This document shows positions 1-10,521 of a stretch of DNA of 56,000 bases, piece by piece. The translations under genes and the position numbers were made by a program. This DNA comes from Adiantum capillus-veneris (lineage: Eukaryota > Streptophyta > Polypodiopsida > Polypodiales > Pteridaceae). Below the pieces are notes generated by a model, which was not told the DNA's origin, did not search any database, and saw nothing but the letters and a program-made list of their open reading frames with translations. How positions within the stretch are numbered: the stretch's first letter is position 1; every line of letters begins with the position of its first letter. Location of the stretch: the NCBI GenBank assembly GCA_014529385.2, contig CM043963.1:106239912-106295911 (forward strand). The letters are read 5' to 3'.

Positions 1-521
1 ATGGGAGACCACCTGTAGATGGGAGACCACCTGTAGATAGGAGACACGATCAGAGCACATAGGGTGGGGCTCAGGAGGAGTGGCAATTTTATTCAGGGAG
101 GATTTGTAGCCATTGATATGCATAGCTCGCAGGGATGACAAAGCTAGGTACATGTGGGTGAGACTGAGAGCAGAGACAGATAGATATCTTTACATTGCTA
201 TTTGTTACTTTCCCCTGAGTACGTCAGTGTATGCACCACCCAGAGGATAGTCCCCCTTTCTATTTTGGATGATGACATCTAGGAGTCCTCTAGAGATGCT
301 AACATCATCATTTTAGGGGACTTCAATGCTAGGACTGCCCATCATCATACAGTTTTATATGATACTTCACAGGAGATGCTCAGAGAGATGGATGTTGCAG
401 AGATGGGACTATCCAGACCATCACAGGATGGGGAATATACCGAGTATGGACAACACCTTATAGATATGGGGAATGCACATGGATTGGTCATGTTGAATGG
501 CCTACAGAGATTCCCCGATGC

Positions 522-539
522 GGGGGGGGGGGGGGGGGG
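522..539. repeat. Poly-G tract (18 G) inside LINE relic
   Basis: An uninterrupted run of 18 G lies inside the endonuclease region of the relic, breaking its reading frame. The companion run of 15 C at 1144-1158 is a similar insertion in the same relic. Confidence 0.9.
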
Positions 540-1143
540 TTTACATGCTTTCCACACAGACATGGAGCCAGTACATTGGATTATGTCATGGCACAGCCGA
601 GTCTCATCTCTAGTATCGAGGATCTCACGGTTGGACCCAGACCTGTTGGGGTGGCAGTGGATCATGCTCTTGTGTTGTTGACCATCTCTTTCCAGTTTAG
701 TGTAGCACAAGGCCACAGGCAGCAGCCCCTACTCGCTACACCTTCACACGGGAGACGGACTGTGTATACATAGATGGGATCTACAGTTGCCTGCGTACAG
801 AAGAGCTAGGGTGACCTCTGGAGGAGCTTACTACCATATTGACACAGACATTACATGATGCAGCAGCAGAGGCATACCCACACACCCAACCTGAGCAGAC
901 ATGTCGTTTTCGGAGCATGCCCCAAAATAGTTGGTATGATGAGGAATGTTGTGAGACTAGAGCTAGATTTCAAAGGGAGGTGCTTTTGGGGGACATCACT
1001 CACAGACAGTCTCACAGATTGACTTTCGACGCCTAGTGCGGCGGAAGAAGAGGGCATTTTTGGCTCGCCTAGAGTAGGACTTATACCAACAATTCTTGAG
1101 TCAGGACTTACGTGAGGCATAGCGGCTCTTTCATGAGCACTCT

Positions 1144-1158
1144 CCCCCCCCCCCCCCC
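1144..1158. repeat. Poly-C tract (15 C)
   Basis: Homopolymer C run between the endonuclease and RT parts of the LINE relic. It probably arose by slippage after the element died. Confidence 0.9.
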
Positions 1159-3310
1159 GCCATTACCTCTACAGAGGCCTGGTGCGAGTACGCATCATCT
1201 CCTGGTTTAGGAGAGGTTTTTCTACTCTTGACCATATCTTGACACTCAGAGCCATCATTGAGGAGGGTAGATCACATGGGAGACGGATCTATTGTAGCTT
1301 TGTGTACTTCCGCAAAGCATTTGACACAGTACCAAAGCTATATGGGTGCGCATATTACACAAGCTAGGAATACCTACAAAGCTTATTTGGGGGGTCATGC
1401 CATTATACAGGTCAGTAGTAGTGGGGCATGTACGCACCTCAGAGGGCCTATCTACAACGATTCGCTCCACTATTGGAGTGAACCATTTTTGCCCGGTCTC
1501 TCCTACTCTATTTGGTATGTATGTGGATAAGTTTCTGAATACATTGAGAGAGATGGTGATAGAGGTGCACAGTTGGCAGGGTCATGGATTCCACTATTGT
1601 TATATGCTGATGATATTGTGTTGATCTCCGACTCTTCGGAGGGGATGCAACGTCACTTGGATGCTTTGCATAGGTTCGCCCATGAAAGTGGTTTGTCTGT
1701 CAACCTTGGTAAAACCAAGGTCATGGTATTTAATACCACCCCATAGTGGATCGGGAGGTCAGCACCCGCATTCACATATGGCCAGGAGACGGTGGAGTAT
1801 ACAGATGCTTGAACTTACCTTGGAGTGGTTTTCAGTGGACCAGCATTTTCATTGAGGAGAGCAGCAGAGACTAGACTGACCAAAGCCCATGCAGCATTGG
1901 GGAGATTGGAGAGGATGTGTTCACATGTTCAGTTTCAGGAGCCTCGAATGAAGCTTTGTCTCTTTGACACTTTGGTGGCTTCTGCATTGCTCTATGGAGC
2001 TGAGATTTGGGAACCTTCATTGGACCATCACGGGAGGACAGCTCGCACTGATGGATGGGGGGACATGGAGAAGCCACTAGTCTCTATGATCTCATGGCTC
2101 ATTAGAGCCAAGGCTTCAGTATCACGTGCCATTATCCAGGTAGAGCTAGTTGCCCCCCCACTAGTGGTGGAGGCGCTCACCAGATCTATCTCCTTCATAC
2201 ACCGCATGTGGGAACTTCACAGAGATAGATATGCCCGCCTTGCTTGAGTCCTCTCAACAGTTAGCCATGCAGGGAGATACAGCATGCTGGTATGGGGAGA
2301 TGACATCATGGTTTCACGTACATGGGTTCAGTTTAGACAGATTGCCCCCCTTCCAGTACTCACTGGATGCATCCTCTCTGACTCTTACACATTTTGAGAT
2401 CACCAGGCTCATCCGCCAGGACCTGACTCAGATAGACACCAAGAGGACATGGATATATCCAGCACAGGAGTTGGTCACGAAGATGGCTTTCTACAGAGAG
2501 CATCTTCTCCAGCTTACGGAGGACGATTTTGTGACGAGCCCAAATACATGGATACCCACTTGCCTCATGGGATATGATGTGCTATTGGCCAGATACGCAC
2601 ATCTTCACACCAGCTGCGGATCGAGAGTGGGAGATATAGTGGAGTACCGACAGAGGCCAGGACATGCCTCCTGTGAGATAGAGTTGCACTACACTTGCCA
2701 GTGCCTCGTCTACTATAAGATACGTGGCCGCTTCCACTCCTTGTTCAGAGAGGGCTTCGGACCACTCTCCAGAGTCATGCGATACGAGGATCAGAGATGC
2801 TTGGGTCCGTTTTTGCTCGAGTTGTGTAGACACAGAGAGAGCTTGATGAGGGAAGAGGATAACAAGTCTCAGAGAAGGATCACAGACTTATTTAGAGCAG
2901 ACACTGGACACCCGGAGGAGCTATTACCACAGGAGAGCTCGTCTCCTCACACCAGAGGCACACTGATTGATCGAGCAACCAAGCTAGGGAGATCCAGACG
3001 CCCACGACTACGAAGGACTACACGGCATCAACAGAGGCTACATTAGAGGATTCGGATCACTTTGGCCCGACATGCACGACGCCCGATCGTGCTAATGACC
3101 ATGGAGGAGATTGATAAGATCCGATGCTGGATCTTTTGTGATTTAGCTATCCCACCTAGCTGCTTAGCTCACACCTAGCAGTTTAGGATTCCATACTATT
3201 TTATTTTGTCATTTTTGTTACTCTGACCTTGTATCAAATCCACCACATTGTAACTTTTTGGTCTCTTAGGTCACTTTGGCCTTTTGAAGACGTTAATATA
3301 ACATTTCATT

Positions 3311-3312
<2 letters not shown>

Positions 3313-3399
<87 letters not shown>
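3313..3399. repeat. (TC)n microsatellite at LINE 3' end
   Basis: About 87 bp of uninterrupted CT dinucleotide directly after the 3' end of the 1-3313 LINE relic. The strand and polarity match the (CT)n that follows the 3' ends of the LINE copies at 9377-13895 and 16072-17890, so this array is probably either the LINE tail or its target. Confidence 0.9.
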
Positions 3400-3401
<2 letters not shown>

Positions 3402-3559
3402 GTTTGTCTGTAGGGGTAGACAATTCACGGACGCCTTAGAATCTCTCTCTCTCTTGCCTTTTTTGAGATTGCAACGTGCTACAATTTGTCACGATAAGGG
3501 TAGACGGTGGGTGGGTGATGGGCTTTGCCAGGCGACGCAGGTACAACGGGCACTAAGGC

Positions 3560-3585
3560 GGGGGGGGGGGGGGGGGGGGGGGGGG
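3560..3585. repeat. Poly-G tract (26 G)
   Basis: An uninterrupted run of 26 G in otherwise unannotated sequence. It could form a G-quadruplex. It is one of five long G/C homopolymers in the first 21 kb. Confidence 0.9.
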
Positions 3586-3589
3586 CGGT

Positions 3590-5250
3590 CACTGTCATTG
3601 GGCCAAGGGTTTGCTTCCATGGTGTGTTCGACCTGATGGGATGAAGGTGCAATGCAGAGTTATGGACACACACACATACAGAGAGATCAATGGAAAGCAA
3701 CTAAGTATCTAAATTGGCAAAGAATTGTCACATTAAAATGACAATCTTTGAGATATTGCATTTGGTACCCTCAGTAACGAAGGACCCATGCAACGAATAC
3801 TTCTTGCCAAATGATGACGTCCCTCATGGAGGGTATACAAAACAATTTGCCAATTCCCATGTCTATCCCTATAGGAGTACGTTGCATTCGCAGGCAAGTG
3901 GTTGCTGAGTTCACGGATCCGTACACGAGCTGAACCTGCTGCACGATTCAACGCCACATGGATGTGAAAGTATCCTTGGGAGCCTCGAAAAAATTCATCA
4001 AAATAGATCACGATAATAATGATTCCTACAATGCAATATGTTTTGATAATATTAAGCTTAACAACAAAACAAAATAGAAAAAAAGAACACTACATAATCG
4101 AGATAACTTACCTAACCACTTCAAAACTTTCAACTATATGCACTACATCATGTGCAGTGAGCGAACCTCTCCAACCAGGTGGATCTACATAAGAACTGTA
4201 TAAGTTGAGCATCAAATGTGCATGCCACTCCAAATCAGCCTTTGCTAAACACTAGAACTCATAACACCTAGTGTGCATGCATTTAGCAAAAACAAATCCA
4301 AACCTGCATATTCATGTCCATCTCAGCCCTTGGCGTGACATTGGACCATAATGGAATGTGAAAATCAATCACACCACGTACCAATGAAAAATGTTCATCA
4401 TAGAACAGAGCCTTGCTACATGTATAAACAACAATCTGTTAAAGTTGTTTAACAACATTTGTACCTTAACAAGTCTAACTAGGTATCCAACAATTTTTGG
4501 CCACTGTAATTGTTCCTGGTACGACGTGCGTAAATGGTCTTATAAACGGATTTGACCAGCACCAAGGGACTTTGTTGCGACATATAATTGAAATAGAAGG
4601 TGCCAGTGTCAATCCCAGAGACTCATATTCTCCACATGTGGAACATGTCTCAGGTGAGGATGTCTGAAAAAAAGAACATCCTTCAAGTACGAGATGCACT
4701 TGTGTGTGTGGAGGACACGTTGCGATGTGCGTAAGAGGGACCCTCATTAACCTTGCTCCACACTCGCTAAATCTAACTCCTTGACTTCCTAGAGCATGTT
4801 GTACCCGATGTGACAACATGTGTGGAATCAAACCCTACAAGTGGGTCCCTAAAATTGTAATGCAGCAGAAATGTATTTTGGACACTACTGCCCAAAAGTC
4901 TTGGCTCTTACATGACGTTGTCATCTCTCTAAAGAGCAGAAATGGATAAAAGCATTCAAGCTTATTTATCTTACTTGAAAAAGTCAAGCAAAACATATGC
5001 AAAAATGCCCAATGCCTTCTTTGACGTGGCATCTATGAAGAAAAATATTTGAACCATATTTTAAAAACATGGTGAGGACATATATTCCTCTAGTACACAG
5101 AGAGCTCTATGTTCTAGTACACAAAGAGCTCTATGTTTCTAGTCTGCATTGCCTATCACAGATGCTATCACTTGTACTACTCTACCAAATGTGCCATACT
5201 CTTGCCTCTCTATTGGTGGACATGTAATCTAAGAATGCACCTTTTTTCCC
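3590..5250. other. Unannotated intergenic stretch
   Basis: I see no gene, element end or repeat that I can name. Short open frames occur but have no recognisable domain and no consistent codon structure. A short AT-rich interval at about 4010-4090 is the only compositional change. Confidence 0.5.
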
Positions 5251-5259
5251 TTTAGATTT

Positions 5260-7460
5260 TCCTTCAGCACTTTGCTCCCGATAGGTGCCCAAGTTTTGCA
5301 TTCATTGGAAACAACATGCCTTCAAAATAGAAGCATAAGAGGTTGCATATTTACTTGTGGCTTGTTGGCATCAGCCAAAAGCCCTAAAAATGGAAGCAGT
5401 GCTGATTGCATTTGGCATAAGCGGTTGCGTTTCCAAAGAAGCCCAAGCTTTGCATTCTAAGAGAAGCCTCAGTCTTGGTTGGCTTGGATTCACTTTAGTT
5501 TGAAACCACAAGCATAGGAGGTTGCATTTCAAGGGAACCTTTGAGGCTCCATTTTGTGGTGTCATTTGTAGGTCAGTTGTACCTTCGCATCGAACTCAAC
5601 ATTGCCTGGATTGGCATAAGCACATCAGAGTTTCATGATGCTAGTTTTTCATTCAACGGGAAATCGCAAGCATTAGTGACTGCATTTGCAATTTAGGCAT
5701 GGCTTCACATCAGTGGAAAGCCTTGAGAATGGAAGCATAGGTTATGGCATTTACTGATCACATCTACATTTGCGTCAGCTGAAACCACAGGCATAGGGAG
5801 TTGCATATTGAGGGAAGCGTCAGCTTTGTGCAGCTTCGCTTTGCATCAATTGGAAACTGCAACCGTAGAAGGTTTCATTTCAAGAGAAGCCTTAGCTTTG
5901 CATCAACTGGAAACTGCAACCAGAGGAGGTTGCATCAGTCGAGGGCCCTCAGAATGGAAACATAGGTTATGGCATTTACAAATCACATCTACATTCGCGT
6001 CAGCTGGAAACCGCAGGCATAAGGGGTTGCATATTCAGGGAAGCGCCAGCTTTGCGCAGCGTTGCTTTGCATCAACTGGAAAAACGCAACCGTAGGAGGT
6101 TTCATTTCAAGAGAAGCCTTAGCTTTAGTTTCCATTCGACAAAAAACGCAAGCATAGGTAATTGTGTTTCAAGAGACATCTTGGCTTTGCCACATGCCCT
6201 CAAAATAGAAGCACATGGCTGACTACATTTGCAGCTCAGCTGTAGATTCGCATCAATTGCAAGCCCTCATAGTAGAAGCAAAGGTGATTGCATTCACAGA
6301 TCAGCAAGCATAGGAGGTTGCGCTTCCAAAGAGCAGGCATGAGCTTTGCATTCTGAGAGAAGCCTCAACCTTGCTTGGCTTGGAATCTTATCAATTTAAA
6401 GCCGTAAGGATAGGAGGTTACATCTCGAGTTAACAATTGTGGTTGCATTTCAAGGTGGTATTTGCAATCAGCTATACGTTTGCATCAACCTCAGCATTGC
6501 CGGTCTTGGCATAAGCACCTGAGAGCCCTCATAATGGAAGCTAAGTAATGGCATTTACAGATCACATCTACATTTGCATCAACAGGAAATCGCAAGCATA
6601 GGAAGTTTCATATCAAGAGACATGTACTTGCATTTACAATTCAGTTGTATGTTCACATCAGTCGAACGTCTCCAAAATTGAAGGAGAGCTTATTGCATCT
6701 CCAGTTGAGCTGTGGCTTTGCATCCGTCGAGAGCCCTCAAAATGGAAGCATAGATGATGGTATTTATAGCTCAGATGAAACTTCACATAGCCCTCAAAAT
6801 AGAAACAGTGGTGATTGCATTCGTAGACCATTAAGCATGGGACGTTGCGTTTCCAAAGAACCTCCAGCTTTGCATTCTAAGAGAAGCCTCAACCTTGCAT
6901 GGCTTGGATTCGCAGCAGTTTGAAACCGCAAGCATAAGAGATTTCATTTTGAGGAAGTCTTCGAGGTTGCATTTGTAGATCACCTGTATCTATGCATCAG
7001 CCTCAACATTGCCTGGCTTGACATAAGCACCTGAGCGTACACGAGTACATTTGCATTTCAGGTATGGCTTCACATTAGTTGAAAGACCTAGAAAATAGAA
7101 GCATACATGATCACATTCCAAATCAACAGTGGGTTCGCATCAGTCAGAGCTCGCATGCAAAAGAGGTTGCATTTGAGAAACGCCTAAGATTTGCAATAAT
7201 TGGAAGCAATGCACCCTCTAAATAGAAGCCCAAATGATTGCATCTCTAGTTTAGTTGTGGCCTTGCATCAGTCAAGAGCCCTCGGAATGGAAGCATAGGT
7301 GATGACATTTACAAATCTCACATTGACTGGATACCGCAAGCATAAGAAGTTGGATATCGAGGATATCTCAGCTTTGTGTAGCTTTGCATAGCTTTACTTA
7401 GCATCAGTTGGAAACTGCAAGCATAGGAGGGCACATTTCTTACCTTTAGTTTTCCATTCG
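5260..7460. repeat. Field of diverged repeat modules (about 2.2 kb)
   Basis: The same modules recur many times in varying order: a core like GCATAGGAGGTTGCATTTC, a TTTGCATCARYTGGAAA module, a CCCTCARAATGGAAGCATAG module and a TTTACARATCACATCTACATT module. The clearest unit is a tandem pair: the 5736-5960 segment is repeated from 5961 with a 225-bp offset. Partial copies recur near 6540 and 7290. No coding potential is apparent. This looks like an old, decayed tandem or satellite-like array, perhaps derived from part of an element. Confidence 0.7.
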
Positions 7461-7609
7461 GCGGATATCCCAAGCATGGGTGGCCTACACATCAGCCTAC
7501 ACCACATATCAACATCCGAAATAGCTAACATTGCTACCAACTTACAATGCTATTGCATTATGGATGCAAGACAATGGTGTGGTCTTAAAATTCACGAAGC
7601 ACGCTCACA

Positions 7610-7710
7610 ATATATTGGTCCCTTTGTGGTAAACCTGCTCATAAACTTCTATAATAAGCGTGCTCACATTGTATGGCTCCCTTTGTGGTAAACCTGCTCT
7701 TAACAACTCT
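7610..7710. repeat. Short direct duplication
   Basis: The phrase CCCTTTGTGGTAAACCTGCTC occurs at about 7620 and again about 59 bp later, with degenerate flanking similarity (GCGTGCTCACATTGTATGG against GCACGCTCACAATATATTGG). It is a small local duplication with no coding meaning that I can see. Confidence 0.6.
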
Positions 7711-7929
7711 CATGGAAACCTTGTTCTACACCTCACCCACTGTCGCTCACCTATTTCATACTGATTGGAAACATGTTGAGCAATTGTATCCCCACCAGCT
7801 CATTAACAATCATATCTTTCCAATCAGCTACTTCTTAGATCTAGCCTCCAGCCACACCTCTATGGATCACCACAGTAGAGAAAAAAAAGTTGATGCTGAG
7901 AAGGTGTGCCGCCGGATTCATGAAAGCAA

Positions 7930-8200
7930 GACCTTTGGCAGATGTCGTAGCTGACTGCCACTTTAATATTATAGCTGATTGACTCATCTGGCCATGGCGA
8001 GGATGAGTGCTACCCTCATCCTCTACTTCTCGACACACATCCCCGCTACCCTCCCATTGTGCACGTATTATGATCATCTGCTATACGTGGAACATGGAGA
8101 TTCCACCAAGAGCTGTAGGATGCCGTAGCTAGCTGCCAATTCAATATTATAGCTAATTGACTGATCTGGCCATGGCAAGGATGAGTGCTTTCTCCATGCA
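7930..8200. repeat. Imperfect direct repeat, about 70 bp, 178-bp offset
   Basis: A segment with GTCGTAGCTGACTGCC, an ATATTATAGCT core and a CATCTGGCCATGGCGAGGATG end (about 7940-8010) recurs at about 8118-8190 with scattered substitutions. The second copy leads straight into the 407-bp tandem duplication. Confidence 0.6.
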
Positions 8201-8203
8201 CCT

Positions 8204-8930
8204 CACACTTGCTCGTGCTTGGTACATGGTGATGTCAGGCCCAAGGCAGTCTCCCCACCATCCAACTGGTCTTTGATTATAAAAGCCAACATTGAGCAGC
8301 GGCATTAACATGCCATCCTCATGCAACTTCCAACCATTAATGGGCTATGTAGCTTCCAGCCATCAGTGAGCAACTTGCAACTTTTGATAGTGTCAATTAA
8401 CGGTCTAGTCTTGGCCATGCAGTGTAGGTAGGAATCGAGTACATCACGGTTGGTTGTTATAATAGGAGCAAGCTATGCTGGACATCTAGCACTTGGTCAT
8501 GGAAATGCAAAGCAACCCGACTTTGATTATTGAACCCAACATTGAGTAGCAATTGTAAATGCAAGCCTTGTGCAACCTCCAACCATTAATGGGCATTGGT
8601 CTGTGAACCCCACACTTGCTCTTGCTTGGTACATGGTGATGTTTGGCCTAAGTTAGTCTCCCCACCATCCAAATGGTCTTTGATTATTGACGCCAACATT
8701 GAGCATCAGCATTAACATGCCAACCTCAATGCAACTTCCAACCATTAATGGGCCATGTAGCTTTAAGCCAGCAATGAGGAGCTTGTAACTTTTGATAGCG
8801 CCCATTGACGACGGCCAAGTCTTGGCGATGGGGTGTAGGAAGGTAGTGAGTACATCATGTTTGGTTGTCATAATCGAGACAAGCTTGCTCTCTATTTCGT
8901 GAATGGTGGTTATTGACCTTGCCATTCCAT
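8204..8930. repeat. Tandem duplication with 407-bp offset
   Basis: The unit starting CACACTTGCTCGTGCTTGG at 8204 starts again at 8611 (CACACTTGCTCTTGCTTGG), and similarity continues to about 8900 (ending near GTACATCA[C/T]G[G/T]TTGGTTGT). A shorter related piece at about 8515-8600 (CTTTGATTATTGAACCC, CCAACCATTAATGGGC) lies between them. The first unit has a TATAAAAG at about 8275 which the others lack. No ORF is convincing. It could be an LTR- or TRIM-like remnant, but no terminal features are visible. Confidence 0.65.
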
Positions 8931-8949
8931 CCCTTTAGAGAGAGAGAAA

Positions 8950-9004
8950 GGGGGGGGGGGGGGGGGGGGGGGGGGGGTGGGGGGGGGGGGGGGGGGGGGG
9001 GGGG
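8950..9004. repeat. Poly-G tract (55 nt, one T)
   Basis: 28 G, a single T at 8978, then 26 G. This is the longest G run in the window and a strong candidate G-quadruplex former. It sits about 70 bp before the first 154-bp repeat that precedes the full-length LINE. Confidence 0.9.
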
Positions 9005-9075
9005 CGGGAGGCTGAGGGCCTTGGTCTGTGAATGGGCAAGTCAGTAGCCATTAAGAAAGATAGGGGGATCCAAAG

Positions 9076-9229
9076 GACCGGCAACATTGCAACATTTCAA
9101 AAGAAGCGCAAATGCCAACACATAACATTGTGTCCACGGGGATAGTCGTCGGCAAAAAAGTGTCTTTCTCTCTAGTCTCACACACATGCACTCACTCACA
9201 TACCTGGGACATACACTTTGTGTAAGCCT
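9076..9229 (+). repeat. 154-bp repeat X, copy 1 (5' of full-length LINE)
   Basis: A 154-bp segment beginning GACCGGCAACATTGC and ending ACTTTGTGTAAGCC, followed by (CT)n. A copy of the same length and about 90% similar by eye lies on the other side of the LINE at 13976-14129, also followed by (CT)n. A third copy, truncated to the last roughly 35 bp (ACATACC...TAAACC), sits at about 9304-9338, again followed by (CT)n. I do not recognise its origin. It could be a small non-autonomous retroelement with a (CT)n tail, or part of the LINE target locus. Confidence 0.75.
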
Positions 9230-9233
9230 TTCT

Positions 9234-9234
<1 letters not shown>

Positions 9235-9309
<75 letters not shown>

Positions 9310-9336
9310 CTGGGTCTTGGGACATACACTATGTAA

Positions 9337-9376
<40 letters not shown>
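9235..9376. repeat. (CT)n-(CA)n-(CT)n compound microsatellite before LINE
   Basis: (CT)n to about 9267 runs into (CA)n to about 9305. A short non-repetitive piece resembling the 3' end of repeat X follows, then (CT)n at about 9339-9376. The last (CT)n directly abuts the 5' end of the full-length LINE. Confidence 0.9.
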
Positions 9377-9378
<2 letters not shown>

Positions 9379-9548
9379 ATTTGAACTCCGATTTAGGTGA
9401 TCTATAGCCTCAATCAAAGAGCACGAAGCCCTCTATGCATTGATGTAAAGACATAATTTTTTCTGAGCAATGGAAGGCTTTGCTGTAACAAGATCTCAGA
9501 ACTGAAAAAACTATCAAAACTTTTCTTTTTTTTGCCGACTTGAAGGCA

Positions 9549-10482
9549 ATGTCAGACAAAACTCACAAGGGTGAAAAATCCACACTCGCCATGGAGAATG
9601 ATGCAAAATCTTCAAGGAATTTGGATGCTAATCCAACCACATCGTCTACAACAACGGAAGCAATGATCATGGCTTACTTGATCTCATTACAAGAAACCGT
9701 CAACAAGCAAGGTGAAGAGTTACGCGCACTTGCAATGTAGAATGGTACTTTAAGAGTTCTTGTTGTGGAGAATGAGCACCTCAAGAAGGTTTTTGAAATG
9801 CAAACAACACGCTTGGTGCATCTTGAGAATGAAGTTCAAGAATGTAAGCGCTCTCTTGTGGATATGAATGTATTGAAAAAGCGCTTGAACAAAGTTGAGA
9901 GTGCTCATGTATTGAAAGAGGAAGCGATAGATACAATACGACATGATGTATGTGAGATGAGAAATGCATCCAAATCATGGGCTGATATATGTAAGGATAA
10001 TGTGGTTTCTACATCTCTTATCACGCAATCTGTTATCCAAGCAAAGAATGTAGAGAATGTGGACACTCAAGAATTGCAAGAACGGCAAAAACGCTCAAAG
10101 AACATCATCATTCGTGGATCAAGGAGGAAAGCATGGAAACACCCCAATCTCTTGCGGTTGCTATATGAAGAGTTTTTTGCTACACACTTTGGCATGTCTG
10201 GAATCATGGCTTATGGTGCACATCGAGTTGGAAAACAATGAGTCCCTCGCTCGGGAGAAAGACCCATTGTATGTACCATGGCTGATGAGATAAAGAGAAA
10301 GATCATCCTTGACAATAGTTGGATCTACCTCAAAGGAACGGGTTGTAATGTATATGAGGATCTCACTCTTATGCAACAAAATGTAGATCGCAAAGCATAG
10401 GAAGAAAGAACCAAGAAGGTCAAGGTGTCATCTCAAGAAGAAAAGTCACTTGAGGAGGATGCAAGTCCACCCAACAAATAGG
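9549..10482 (+). pseudogene. LINE ORF1 pseudogene: coiled coil + RRM-like + C-terminal domain
   Basis: One reading frame from the ATG at 9549, interrupted by in-frame stops at 9738, 10239, 10398 and about 10480. The N-terminal part is Ser/Thr-rich. A heptad-rich coiled coil follows (about 9765-9960, with LVHLENEVQECKRSLVDMN and LKKRLNKVESAHVLKEEAID). An RNP-like strand (KRSKNIIIRG) lies near 10090-10120. Then comes a region with AHRVGK, MADEIKRKIILDNS and LTLMQQNVDRKA, which resembles the RRM-CTD order of vertebrate L1 ORF1p, the trimeric RNA chaperone that packages LINE RNA. I see no zinc knuckles, which many plant L1 ORF1 proteins have. The start choice rests on the first ATG of the frame. 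Confidence 0.75.
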
Positions 10483-10521
10483 GACACATGATCTATGAGA
10501 CCAACTCACGCTTGCGAATAA

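Larger units (their letters stand above)
250..3046 (+). pseudogene. LINE ORF2 pseudogene (endonuclease-reverse transcriptase)
   Basis: Broken ORF2 in several frames. The APE-type endonuclease motif GDFNAR is at 316-333, followed by residues of the domain up to about 740. RT begins near 1180 (STLDHILTLRAIIEEG, then a YFRKAFDTVPK block). The G-rich and PVSPTLFGMYVD blocks are near 1480-1530, and the catalytic YADD is at 1603-1614, followed by LGKTKVMVF. The post-RT block (RMKLCLFDTL, LLYGAEIW) lies at about 1940-2010. The last segment, 2231-3046, is open for 271 codons and ends in a His/Cys-containing region and the LCRHRESLM motif also seen in the other LINE copies. Intact YADD shows it descends from an active polymerase; the frame breaks rule out function now. 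Confidence 0.85.
1..3313 (+). mobile_element. Decayed LINE (non-LTR retrotransposon), 5' end outside window
   Basis: A plus-strand non-LTR retrotransposon relic. In order it shows an endonuclease fragment, a reverse-transcriptase region and a long C-terminal region, and it runs into a (TC)n array at 3313. It is related to, but clearly diverged from, the LINE at 9.4-13.9 kb: both have the fixed DFKKAFD-like RT block, the LFDTL...LLYG block after RT, and a terminal HRESLM motif. Many stops and frameshifts, plus poly-G and poly-C insertions at 522-539 and 1144-1158, show that it is dead. The 5' boundary is not visible because the element begins before or at the window edge. Confidence 0.85.

Noticed and set aside
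4475-5032. Two adjacent minus-strand open frames of 118 and 65 codons
   Set aside because: No domain, no ATG-supported structure, no splice signals I trust, and composition like the surrounding non-coding DNA.
5260-7460. CRISPR-like regular repeats
   Set aside because: Modules are diverged and irregularly spaced with no constant spacer length, and the DNA is plant nuclear.
9186-9407. Open frames of Ser-Leu, Thr-His and Arg-Glu repeats over the CT/CA arrays (also at 13.9-14.2, 20.8, 26.0 and 33.9 kb)
   Set aside because: They are translations of dinucleotide microsatellites and carry no gene evidence.
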